Of a stretch of 64,000 nucleotides of DNA, positions 36,837 through 46,201 are shown piece by piece. The translations under genes were made by a program, and so were the position numbers. This stretch comes from Altericroceibacterium endophyticum (GTDB lineage: Bacteria; Pseudomonadota; Alphaproteobacteria; Sphingomonadales; Sphingomonadaceae): the NCBI RefSeq assembly GCF_009827595.1, contig NZ_WTYT01000003.1, positions 62,001 through 126,000 on the forward strand, read 5' to 3'. The notes under the pieces were generated by a model that was not told the origin of the DNA, did no database searches, and saw only the letters and a list, made by a program, of their open reading frames with translations. The first letter of the stretch is position 1; every line of letters begins with the position of its first letter.

Positions 36837-37193
36837 TCAGACCATGAAGCTTTCGCCGCAGCCACAGGCCCCTTTCGCATTGGGATTATCGAACACGAAG
36901 CCTGCGGTGAAATCGTCCTCGCGCCAATCCATCACCGACCCGACCAGGTAAAGCACCGAGGCACCATCGATATAGAATGTGCCGCCGGGCGTTTCGATTT
37001 TCTCGTCAAAGCCCTGCTCTTCATCCACATAATCGACCGAATAGGCGAGCCCCGAACAGCCTCGGCGCGGAGTGGACAATTTCACCCCGATGGCGCCTTC
37101 AGGAGCCTTGGCCATCAAATCGGCCACGCGTTGTTCCGCGGCGCTGGTCAACGTGACCGCAGCCGGAATCTGGCGGGTTTTGGTCTCGCTCAT
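36837..37193 (-). CDS. sufA: A-type iron-sulfur carrier SufA (HesB/IscA family)
   Basis: A 118-residue A-type carrier that takes iron-sulfur clusters from the SufBCD scaffold to target proteins. The three cysteines that hold the cluster are present: C46 in RRGCSGLAY, and C110 and C112 in ACGCGESF. The ATG at 37193 shares one base with the sufT stop (TGATG); a GTG one codon earlier is less likely. It is the last gene of the suf operon, and the bidirectional terminator lies 27 bases after its stop. Confidence 0.93.
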   Translation of the reverse strand: MSETKTRQIPAAVTLTSAAEQRVADLMAKAPEGAIGVKLSTPRRGCSGLAYSVDYVDEEQGFDEKIETPGGTFYIDGASVLYLVGSVMDWREDDFTAGFVFDNPNAKGACGCGESFMV

Positions 37194-37726
37194 CACAGCA
37201 TCCCCAGTTCAAGACGCGCTTCGTCGCTCATCTTGGAGGGGTCCCAAGGCGGATCCCACGTCACATTGACCTGCGCATCGCGGACACCCGGCAGATTGCC
37301 GATCCGCAATTCGATCTCACCCGGCATGGTTTCAGCCACCGGACAATGCGGCGTGGTGAGCGTCATGGTCACGACCACATCGGCCTCTTCAGCGACATCG
37401 ACGCCGTAGATCAGACCCAGATCATAGATATTCACCGGGATTTCCGGGTCATAAATATCTTTCAGCGCTTCGATCACCGCATCGTAAAGTGCACCGCCGG
37501 GTTCGCCCGCACTCGCCGTTTCAGGCGTCTTGGACAGAAAGCCTTCGAGATAGTCTTTCTTGCGGTTGAGCTTGTCGGACGCGGCTTCCTCGGCTGGCGG
37601 CAATCGGACGTCGGCGCTTTCGGCAATGTCCTCTACCCGCGCACGGGGCGGCTTGGTCACGGCAGCCACTTCCTCATTGGGCGGCGGCGCGGCGACATAA
37701 TCCTTCTTTTCGCTCGTCTCGCTCAT
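37193..37726 (-). CDS. sufT: SUF-associated DUF59/MIP18-family protein SufT
   Basis: A 177-residue protein. Residues to about 75 are an acidic and basic, low-complexity extension; the rest is a DUF59 (MIP18-like) domain with YDPEIPVNIYDLGLIY, TLTTPHCPVAETMPG (the family cysteine) and VTWDPPWDPSKMSDEARLELG. SufT helps maturation of iron-sulfur proteins. It overlaps sufS by 4 bases upstream and sufA by one base downstream. The extra N-terminal extension is usual for alphaproteobacterial members. Confidence 0.9.
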   Translation of the reverse strand: MSETSEKKDYVAAPPPNEEVAAVTKPPRARVEDIAESADVRLPPAEEAASDKLNRKKDYLEGFLSKTPETASAGEPGGALYDAVIEALKDIYDPEIPVNIYDLGLIYGVDVAEEADVVVTMTLTTPHCPVAETMPGEIELRIGNLPGVRDAQVNVTWDPPWDPSKMSDEARLELGML

Positions 37727-38937
37727 CCGAAAATCCTTTTCGTCCGTTCGATGCCGCGGATCAGCGCCGCCACATCTTCTTCATCGCTATAGAGGCCAAA
37801 ACTGGCGCGGGCCGTGGCGGTCACGCCAAGATGTTCCATCAATGGCTGAGCACAATGATGCCCGGCCCGGATGGCGACATTTTCTTCATCCAATATGGTG
37901 CCCAGATCATGCGGATGAACCCCGTCCATCGCGAAACTGATAATCCCCGCCGATTCCTCGGGCCCGAACAGCGTCAAATCGTTCATGCCGCGCAAAGCGT
38001 CTCGCGCCTGATTCACCAGCCGCGTCTCATGCGCGTGGATCTGCTCCAGACCGATATGCGACACATAATCGCAGGCCGCAGCCAGTCCGATTGCCTCGAC
38101 AATCGCCGGGGTGCCCGCTTCAAAACGCTGCGGCGCGGGGGCATAGGTGGTCTTGGCGAAGGTGACCTTGTCGATCATCGCCCCGCCGCCCTGCCACGGC
38201 TTCATGCTATCCAGACTCTCAGCCTTGGCCCACAGTGCACCGATACCGGTGGGGCCATAGAGCTTATGACCGGAAAAGACGTAGAAATCGCAATCCAGCG
38301 ATGCGACATCAACCGGCAGACGCGGAACGGCCTGACAACCATCCAGCAGCAGCTTCGCGCCGACACAATGCGCCAGACCGGCTGCACGCTTCACATCCAG
38401 CATGGAGCCCAGCACATTGGAGACATGCGCGAGCGCCACCAGCTTGTGCTGCGGGGTGAGCATCTGCTCCATCGCGTCGAGATCAATCACGCCATCGGCG
38501 GTCAGCGGACAGACATCGATCTCAATACCGATCCGGTCGCGCAGCAATTGCCAGGGCACGATGTTGGAATGATGCTCCAATTGCGACAGGAGCACCCGGT
38601 CGCCCGCTTTCAGATGCATCTCACCCCAGCTATAGGCGACCAGATTAATCGCCTCGGTCGCACCGCGAGTGAAGACGATTTCAGCCTCTTTGCCGCCAAT
38701 GAATTCCGCCACGCGGCGGCGCGCGGCTTCATATCCCAGCGTCATTTCCGCCGAACGACCATAAACTCCGCGATGGACGGTGGCGTAATCCACGCCGATC
38801 GCCTGCGTCACCGCATCGATCACCGCTTGCGGTTTTTGCGCGGTGGCGCCGGTATCGAGATAGTGCCACGGCGCGCCCGATGCCGTCACCATGCCGGGGA
38901 AGTCAGCCTTGCGGGAAATGGTGGCCGTGTCGCTCAC
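37723..38937 (-). CDS. sufS: Cysteine desulfurase SufS
   Basis: A pyridoxal-phosphate enzyme of 404 residues that takes sulfur from cysteine for cluster assembly. The PLP lysine is K225 in FSGHKLYGPTG, and the persulfide cysteine is C362 in IRAGHHCAQPLM. The N-terminal YLDTGATAQKPQAVI and the ATVHRGVYGRS region fit group II desulfurases (SufS/CsdA) rather than IscS. No SufE or SufU gene is seen in this operon, so the sulfur acceptor must be elsewhere. The gene overlaps its neighbours sufD and sufT by 4 bases on each side. Confidence 0.95.
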   Translation of the reverse strand: MSDTATISRKADFPGMVTASGAPWHYLDTGATAQKPQAVIDAVTQAIGVDYATVHRGVYGRSAEMTLGYEAARRRVAEFIGGKEAEIVFTRGATEAINLVAYSWGEMHLKAGDRVLLSQLEHHSNIVPWQLLRDRIGIEIDVCPLTADGVIDLDAMEQMLTPQHKLVALAHVSNVLGSMLDVKRAAGLAHCVGAKLLLDGCQAVPRLPVDVASLDCDFYVFSGHKLYGPTGIGALWAKAESLDSMKPWQGGGAMIDKVTFAKTTYAPAPQRFEAGTPAIVEAIGLAAACDYVSHIGLEQIHAHETRLVNQARDALRGMNDLTLFGPEESAGIISFAMDGVHPHDLGTILDEENVAIRAGHHCAQPLMEHLGVTATARASFGLYSDEEDVAALIRGIERTKRIFG

Positions 38938-39692
38938 AATTTCTCTCCAACCGCGCTCAGCGCCTGGTCGAGCAATTCGCCCTGCTTGTCCTCGTCATCC
39001 AGCGCCGCGAAGGCATCGGCCAGAAATGCGCGGACCAGCAATTTGCGCGATTCCTCCGGTGAAAGACCGCGTGCCGCCATGTAAAACCGAGCCTGCTCAT
39101 CAAGCTGACCGACGGTGGCACCATGGGCGCATTTCACATCATCGGCGAAGATTTCCAGCTGCGGCACAGCATTGGCCGCTGCCCCGCGTTCGAGCAGCAG
39201 GCCTTTGAAATCCTGCGCCGCATCGGTTTTCTGCGCGTGACGTGCAACATCAATCCGGCCAAGGAAATTGCCCACACCGCGGCCCCAATGGACCGCGCGG
39301 ATGGTCTGGTTGGAGGTCGCCTCCGGCTCGGCGTGAATCGTGCGGGTAACGAATTCGCGGGTGGTCTGTTCACCGCCCAGTGTTACCCCGCCAAATTCAA
39401 AATGCGCGCCTTTGCCCAGCGTGACTTCCACTTCGACGCGGCCGAGCTGACTGCCGGCATTGACGGCGAATAATTCACACCGCGCGCCGTCACCAACCTG
39501 CACCCGCAGGCGGTGGAGTTCGACATCATCCGTCTTATCCAGATGGAAGAATTCGCGGTAGGTTTCACCCGCTGCCACAGTGACACTGCGCCAGTCATTG
39601 ATTGCCGCAAGGTCGAGCGTCTGCAGCGCGTCCACATCGGAATAACGCCATTCCTCCGCCTTGCGCGTGGGATAGTTTGCTGTGTCTGCCAT
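38934..39692 (-). CDS. sufD: SufD, scaffold component of the SufBCD complex
   Basis: SufD pairs with SufB and the ATPase SufC as the cluster-building scaffold. At 252 residues it is shorter than the roughly 420 of E. coli, mainly in the N-terminal part, as is usual for alphaproteobacteria. The beta-helical core is clear: RKAEEWRYSDV at the start, then ADDVKCAHGATVGQLDEQARFYMAARGL, with the conserved CxHGAT, and ARKLLVRAFLADAF-like ending. Its start shares one base with the sufC stop (TGATG), and its stop overlaps sufS by 4 bases. Confidence 0.93.
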   Translation of the reverse strand: MADTANYPTRKAEEWRYSDVDALQTLDLAAINDWRSVTVAAGETYREFFHLDKTDDVELHRLRVQVGDGARCELFAVNAGSQLGRVEVEVTLGKGAHFEFGGVTLGGEQTTREFVTRTIHAEPEATSNQTIRAVHWGRGVGNFLGRIDVARHAQKTDAAQDFKGLLLERGAAANAVPQLEIFADDVKCAHGATVGQLDEQARFYMAARGLSPEESRKLLVRAFLADAFAALDDEDKQGELLDQALSAVGEKL

Positions 39693-40435
39693 CAGGCGGC
39701 CACCGTTTCATAACCTTCATTTTCAAGTTGCAAGGCCAGTTCCGGCCCGCCGCTGGTGACGATCCGGCCCTTGGCCAGCACATGCACCTTATCCGGCTTC
39801 ACATAGTCCAGCAGGCGCTGATAATGGGTGATCAGCAACACGGATTTTTCGGGCGTGCGCATGATCGAATTGATCCCTTCGCCCACGGTGCGCAGCGCAT
39901 CGATATCGAGCCCGGAATCGGTTTCATCCAGCACGGCAAATTGGGGATCGAGAATGCCCATCTGGACCATTTCGGCGCGCTTTTTCTCGCCGCCCGAAAA
40001 GCCGACATTCACATTGCGCTTCAACATTTCCATGTCGAGTTTGAGCAAACCGGCCTTTTCCTTGGCAAGCTTCAGAAATTCGCCGCCGCTCAGCGGTTCT
40101 TCACCGCGATATTTGCGCTGAGAGTTCAGTGCCTCGCGCAGGAACTGGACGTTGGAGACACCGGGAATTTCGACCGGATATTGGAAGCCCAGAAACATGC
40201 CGGCAGAGGCGCGTTCATGCGGAGCCAGATCGAGCAGATCCTGCCCGTCGAACGTCACGGAACCTTCGGTAACTTCATAGCCCGGACGGCCACCCAAGAC
40301 ATAGGCCAGCGTGCTCTTGCCCGCACCATTGGGGCCCATGATGGCATGGATTTCGCCCGCATTCACCTCGAGCGAGAGGCCGTTGAGGATTTTCTTGCCG
40401 TCAATTTCGGCGTGGAGATTTTCAATTTTCAGCAT
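39692..40435 (-). CDS. sufC: SufC, ABC-type ATPase of the SUF scaffold
   Basis: A 247-residue ATPase of the ABC type with Walker A GPNGAGKST, the signature region FSGGEKKRAEM and Walker B FAVLDETDSGLDIDAL. SufC drives conformational change in SufBCD; it is soluble and not a transporter. Its start is 2 bases after the DUF559 gene stop, and its stop shares one base with the sufD start. The order sufB-DUF559-sufC is notable, because the two SUF genes are normally next to each other in other phyla. Confidence 0.96.
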   Translation of the reverse strand: MLKIENLHAEIDGKKILNGLSLEVNAGEIHAIMGPNGAGKSTLAYVLGGRPGYEVTEGSVTFDGQDLLDLAPHERASAGMFLGFQYPVEIPGVSNVQFLREALNSQRKYRGEEPLSGGEFLKLAKEKAGLLKLDMEMLKRNVNVGFSGGEKKRAEMVQMGILDPQFAVLDETDSGLDIDALRTVGEGINSIMRTPEKSVLLITHYQRLLDYVKPDKVHVLAKGRIVTSGGPELALQLENEGYETVAA

Positions 40436-40437
40436 GA

Positions 40438-40952
40438 TTATGTCCTGGAATGCGGGTAACGGCCGGACCGCGCCCTGTCCTTCTGTTCACGATGCGCGGC
40501 CCGCGCTTCCTGCTTGTCAGCTATGCGCAGACGCATACCCGCGGTGATGCGGACCAGCACCTCATCCATATTTTCGAGAATATCCTGCGCCGCGATATGC
40601 ATCACGCGCACCCCCACCGCTTCAAGGCTCTTATCCCGCCGGCGGGCAAGGGCTTCAGGCGCGTCATCTTCATCAATCACGATCGCCATGCCCAGCTGGT
40701 GGCAGGAGAAATCGACAATCGCCGATCCGATAACGGCAAAGCGTTTGAAGGAATAACGACCGAAATCGGCCTTGGAAAACCGTTCCGCCAGCGCGCTATG
40801 CGCTTCGGAGGGATCACGCTTCATTTCACGCGCACGGTCATGCAGCACATCGAGCCGCTTGTCCGAAATTTCCCAGCCGCGCCCCCGTTTCTTGATCGCG
40901 GGTTCGCCGCCGGCATCAGCATCGCGCAGTTGCAGAGTTTTACGCTCGGTCA

Positions 40953-40953
<1 letters not shown>
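40438..40953 (-). CDS. DUF559 (PD-(D/E)XK-like) protein within the suf operon
   Basis: A 171-residue protein of the DUF559 group, which belongs to the PD-(D/E)XK nuclease-like superfamily (Vsr-related). The visible line is REMKRDPSEAHSALAERF (Glu helix), RYSFKRFAVIGSAIVDFSCHQLGMAIVIDED with the aspartates of the core, and a C-terminal helix. Compared with the usual DUF559 pattern (DF.C, then ExDG), the second acidic motif reads VIDED, so catalytic activity is uncertain. It starts on the sufB stop (TAATG) and ends 2 bases before sufC, so it is translated with them. A role in iron-sulfur assembly or repair is not known to me. Confidence 0.8.
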
Positions 40954-42454
<1,501 letters not shown>

Positions 42455-42458
<4 letters not shown>

Positions 42459-42871
42459 GCGGGAACTTTCATCTGGGCAAGGCGGGTGAGCGGAACATCG
42501 GCCAGCGCGCCGCGTACAGCCTCATTGATCATTGGCCAATGCGGTTTCACCGAACATTGGTTTTCAAGCAGGCAATCATGCTTGGCAGGCTCAACGCAGG
42601 ACGTCAGCGCTATCGGCCCTTCAATCGCCTCGACAATATCGGCGACGGTGATTGCGGCGGCCGGTCGGGCCAGCTGCAATCCCCCGCCAATACCGCGATG
42701 CGACCGCAGCAAACCGGCGGATGTCAGGCGGCTGACCACCTTTTGCACGGTCGGCACGGGCAGCCCGGTTTCCTGCGCCAGTTCCGCCGCCGACACGCGC
42801 ACACCGCCACAATGACGCGCAGCAGCGCTCATCGTGATAATCGCATAATCGGCCATGGAACTTAGTCGCAT
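42455..42871 (-). CDS. Rrf2/IscR-type regulator of the suf operon
   Basis: A 138-residue Rrf2-family regulator. It begins [11 protein letters not shown], has the winged helix-turn-helix ([24 protein letters not shown], then [17 protein letters not shown]) and three C-terminal cysteines, C92, C100 and C106, in a pattern suited to binding an iron-sulfur cluster as in IscR. It is the first gene of the suf operon, overlaps sufB by 4 bases, and has a dyad 32 bases before its start. The probable role is to sense cluster supply and control the operon, by analogy with IscR and other alphaproteobacterial SUF regulators. Confidence 0.92.
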
Positions 42872-42902
42872 TGGTCATCCCGTTTTGCCTGCCTTCATCG
42901 CA

Positions 42903-42918
42903 TCCGATTAAAATCGGA
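42903..42918 (-). promoter_or_regulatory. Candidate operator of the suf operon
   Basis: TCCGATTAAAATCGGA is a dyad with 7-base arms and a 2-base centre, 32 bases before the Rrf2 regulator start. The neighbouring CCGAATC overlaps it and adds partial symmetry. Position and shape fit an autoregulatory operator of the Rrf2 protein; binding is inferred. Confidence 0.55.
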
Positions 42919-43024
42919 CCGAATCAGTCTTGTTTGTGCATCTAGGGATTCTGCGGGGCTTTTTCAAATCAGAAGGGCTTTCGCCCCATAAAGCGACAGA
43001 TCTGGAACCGCCGGGACAAATCAT

Positions 43025-43058
43025 AAAAAAAGGGCGGTCCCTTTGTCGGAACCGCCCT
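43025..43058 (-). terminator. Rho-independent terminator
   Basis: On the minus strand AGGGCGGT and ACCGCCCT pair over 8 bases, with extra pairs inside the loop, followed by seven T. It ends the candidate small transcript at 43025-43132. Confidence 0.85.
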
Positions 43059-43132
43059 AAAAGTCGAGAACTCGTTGCATTCCTGCTTCGAGCCCTTCGG
43101 GTCGCATATGTTGGAATAGCGGGATTGTTGAT
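43025..43132 (-). ncRNA. Candidate small RNA between pyrD and the suf operon
   Basis: On the minus strand a TACAAT -10 box (43139-43144) is followed by about 108 bases that end in a strong terminator (AGGGCGGT/ACCGCCCT plus T-run). Inside lies a small stem around a GAAG loop. The stretch also contains a 16-codon frame, ATG at 43107 to TAG at 43057 (MRPEGLEAGMQRVLDF), without a visible ribosome site, so it could instead encode a tiny peptide. There is no larger gene on this strand that would need the terminator: the nearest upstream sequence is the divergent pyrD. This is inference from promoter and terminator alone. Confidence 0.45.
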
Positions 43133-43269
43133 TCGTCTATTGTAAGAAAACGACATATTTGCAAAAGTTTGTGCAGCAATGGCCTAACACGGTGTGTTAC
43201 GTAGAATCTTGAAATGCGCGGCCGCCGTGCGGCGTGACAGGCTAAGGAGGCTCTGCCATAGCTCCGCGC

Positions 43270-44301
43270 ATGATCTATCGCCTGCTTCGTCCCGCCATTT
43301 TCCAAATCGACCCGGAACGTGCCCACGGCCTCGCGCTGAACGCACTGAAATACCTTCCGCAGAAGGCTGCAGCTCCCGCATCCCCACGGTTAGCCAGCAA
43401 TGTGGCCGGACTCGATTTTCCCAATCCGGTGGGCATGGCGGCAGGTTTCGACAAGGATGGCGAGGTGCCTGACGCCCTGCTGGGCCTCGGCTTTGGCTTT
43501 GCAGAAGTGGGATCAATCACTCCGCTGCCCCAGCCGGGCAATCCCAAGCCGCGCCTCTTTCGGCTAAGCGAAGACCGCGCGGTGATCAATCGTATGGGGT
43601 TCAACAATGGCGGTGCCAAAGACGCTGCGGCGCGATTGGCCAGCCGCCAACAGCGCGGCGGCATTGTCGGGATCAATATCGGCGCCAATAAGGATTCCCC
43701 CGACAGGGTCGCGGATTATGCGACCATGGCGCGTATCATGGCGCCTCTGGCATCCTATCTGGCGGTCAATATTTCCAGCCCCAACACACCGGGCCTGCGC
43801 GCCTTGCAGGATGAAGGTGCCCTAGGGGCATTGCTGGATGCAATTGTTGAAGCTGTCGGGCCATCTGGACCGCCGATCTTTCTGAAAGTGGCACCTGATC
43901 TGCAACCGGCGGACGTCGATGCCATTTCGCGCATCGCGATGGATCGCGGGCTGAACGCCTTGATCATCAGCAATACGACGATTGAACGTCCAGCGCTGAA
44001 ATCAGCCAAGGCGGCGGAAACCGGCGGTCTTTCCGGGGCCCCTTTGCGCGATATGGCGCTGACGCGGCTGCGCGATTTTCGCCGTGCAACCGGCGGGGCG
44101 CTCGCCCTGATCGGGGTCGGCGGTATTGCCAGTGCCGATGATGCCTGGGCGCGGATCAGGGCCGGAGCCTGTCTGGTGCAGCTTTACAGCGCGATGATTT
44201 ATGAAGGACCGGCAATCGCCCGCGTGATTTGCCGCGGCCTGGACCAACGCCTGGCGCGTGATGGATTCGCATCCATTGCTGAAGCTGTCGGAAGCGAATA
44301 G
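43270..44301 (+). CDS. pyrD: Dihydroorotate dehydrogenase (quinone), class 2
   Basis: The 343-residue class 2 enzyme oxidises dihydroorotate at the inner membrane with quinone. It starts MIYRLLRPAIFQIDPERAH, the membrane-associating helices, then NPVGMAAGFDKDGEVPDALLGLGFGFAEVGSITPLPQPGNPKPRLFRL, where FMN binds, INRMGFNN, the catalytic-serine region VNISSPNTPGLR, and IGVGGIASADDAW. An AAGGAGG lies at 43243-43249, about 20 bases before the ATG, unusually far; no start codon in this frame lies closer. The gamma-glutamyltransferase gene follows after 11 bases. Confidence 0.96.
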   Translation: MIYRLLRPAIFQIDPERAHGLALNALKYLPQKAAAPASPRLASNVAGLDFPNPVGMAAGFDKDGEVPDALLGLGFGFAEVGSITPLPQPGNPKPRLFRLSEDRAVINRMGFNNGGAKDAAARLASRQQRGGIVGINIGANKDSPDRVADYATMARIMAPLASYLAVNISSPNTPGLRALQDEGALGALLDAIVEAVGPSGPPIFLKVAPDLQPADVDAISRIAMDRGLNALIISNTTIERPALKSAKAAETGGLSGAPLRDMALTRLRDFRRATGGALALIGVGGIASADDAWARIRAGACLVQLYSAMIYEGPAIARVICRGLDQRLARDGFASIAEAVGSE

Positions 44302-44312
44302 ATATCCCAGTC

Positions 44313-46082
44313 ATGTTACGCCGCATCCTTTCTTCGTTGGCCATCCCGCTCCTGCTCAGCGCGTGCAGCACGGCTCCCCTCACCCCGCCCGCGACCGCCT
44401 CGGCCGGTGATCCGTCCAGCACGGCGCCTGACGTTTCTGACGCCGGACAGGCGGTGGTATCCGCCGCGGATCCGCGTGCGGCCGAGGCCGGGGCCGCAAT
44501 CCTGCGCGCCGGGGGCAGTGCCACGGACGCCGCCATTGCGACGATGCTGGCGCTCAATGTCGTTGAGCCGCAAAGCTCGGGCATTGGCGGGGGCGGATTT
44601 TATGTTCGCGGCACTGCAGAGGGCGAAGTTGAAACGATCGATGGCCGCGAAACGGCGCCTGCCGGGGCCGATCCGCAATGGTTCCTTGACGAAAGCGGCA
44701 CTCCGCTGCCTTTTCCAGAGGCTGTGCTCACGGGCCTGAGCATCGGTGTCCCCGGCAATTTAAGGCTGGCGGCGCTGGCGCATGAAAAGCATGGGCAGCT
44801 CCCCTGGGCGGATCTGTTCGCCCCGGCGATCACGCTGGCGCGTGACGGTTTCACGGTAACGCCGCGGCTCCACGGCTATCTGGAACGGGTGAAGGACCGC
44901 GCCGCCAATGACCCCGCCGGCGTTGCCCTTTATTATCAGGCTGATGGCAGCGCGATTCCGGCCGGATCGACCCTGCGCAATCCCGACTTGGCAGAAACGC
45001 TGACGCGGATTGCACAAGCAGGGGCGGACAGTTTCTATGAAGGTCCGCACGGGCAGGCGCTGGCCGAAAAAATCGCCTCCGTCACACCGCGCCGGTTAGG
45101 CGAGGCCGGAGCTGAGAGCGGGGCGATGGTCGCGGCAGATATTGCCGGTTACGAAGCCAAAGCGCGCACACCTGTCTGCGGCACCTATCGCCTCTATCGC
45201 ATTTGCGGGATGGGCCCGCCTTCCTCTGGCGCGACGACGGTTTATGCCGTTCTGAAACAGCTCGAACGCTTTGATCTTGCCGCGATGGGGCCGAATTCTC
45301 CGGTGTTCTGGCATGTCTTTGCCGACAGCCAGCGGATCGCCTATGCTGATCGCGAGCTTTATCTCGCCGATAGCGACTTTGTCGATGTGCCTGTCGCCGG
45401 CCTGACCGATGCGAATTATCTGACCCGGCGCGGCCTGTTGATCGATCCGAAGCATGCCTTGACCAAAGTCGAAGCCGGACATCCCGCAGGCGCAGCAATC
45501 AGTCGGGCCGATGGTGACGAACCGGTGGAGAACGGGACGTCGCATTTCGTGGTTATCGACGATGATGGCAATGCGGTCAGCTACACCTCCACGGTCGAAG
45601 GGCCCTTCGGCTCCGGCCACATGTTTGGCGGCTTCTTCCTCAATAATGAACTGACCGACTTCAGCTTTTCGCCGGAAAAAGACGGTAAGAGCGTCGCCAA
45701 TCGTGTGGAAGGCGGCAAACGCCCGCGCAGTTCGATGTCACCCAGCGTGGTATACGATCCGCAAGGCAAGATGGTGCTGGTGGTTGGCGCCGCTGGTGGC
45801 GGGACGATTCCGGTGCAAGTGGCCAAGGCCATTATCGGGGTGATCGATTTCAATCTGTCGGTGGAAAGCGCCATCGCCCTGCCCGGCCTCTATGCCCCCG
45901 GCGACACTGTCTATATTGAACCGGGCACGGCGCTCACCGCAATGCAGGCTGATCTGGAGGCGATGGGGCATACGGTTGCCGCCCGGTCCATGCCCTTCAA
46001 GGCCAATGCCGCGCAGCGTGTCGATGGCGAGTGGGTGGGCGCGGCCGATCCGCGCAGCGAAGGCGCCGTGGCGCATCCGTGA
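44313..46082 (+). CDS. ggt: Gamma-glutamyltransferase, lipoprotein
   Basis: A 589-residue precursor that cleaves itself into two chains. Its signal peptide ends in a lipobox (LLLSAC), so it is anchored as a lipoprotein. The N-terminal VVSAADPRAAEAGAAILRAGGSATDAA and the GIGGGGFYV region are family hallmarks; the nucleophile and cleavage site is T409 in NGTSHFVVIDDDGNAV. GGT hydrolyses glutathione and related gamma-glutamyl peptides in the periplasm. It begins 11 bases after pyrD and may share its transcript. The length and motifs suggest an active enzyme. Confidence 0.94.
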   Translation: MLRRILSSLAIPLLLSACSTAPLTPPATASAGDPSSTAPDVSDAGQAVVSAADPRAAEAGAAILRAGGSATDAAIATMLALNVVEPQSSGIGGGGFYVRGTAEGEVETIDGRETAPAGADPQWFLDESGTPLPFPEAVLTGLSIGVPGNLRLAALAHEKHGQLPWADLFAPAITLARDGFTVTPRLHGYLERVKDRAANDPAGVALYYQADGSAIPAGSTLRNPDLAETLTRIAQAGADSFYEGPHGQALAEKIASVTPRRLGEAGAESGAMVAADIAGYEAKARTPVCGTYRLYRICGMGPPSSGATTVYAVLKQLERFDLAAMGPNSPVFWHVFADSQRIAYADRELYLADSDFVDVPVAGLTDANYLTRRGLLIDPKHALTKVEAGHPAGAAISRADGDEPVENGTSHFVVIDDDGNAVSYTSTVEGPFGSGHMFGGFFLNNELTDFSFSPEKDGKSVANRVEGGKRPRSSMSPSVVYDPQGKMVLVVGAAGGGTIPVQVAKAIIGVIDFNLSVESAIALPGLYAPGDTVYIEPGTALTAMQADLEAMGHTVAARSMPFKANAAQRVDGEWVGAADPRSEGAVAHP

Positions 46083-46201
46083 CGGCGCGATGACCGCCGC
46101 CTGACCAACATATATCTCCACGGGTTGCCCGGAGGCTCTCCGCACTCTAATCCTGCTGTATCTAGGGGCCTTTCGGGGCTGAGGGGAAGAGGATCAGTGG
46201 T

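Noticed and set aside
37831-39084. Open frame of 417 codons on the plus strand across sufS
   Set aside because: Antisense to the clear sufS and sufD genes; no domain, and no ribosome site.
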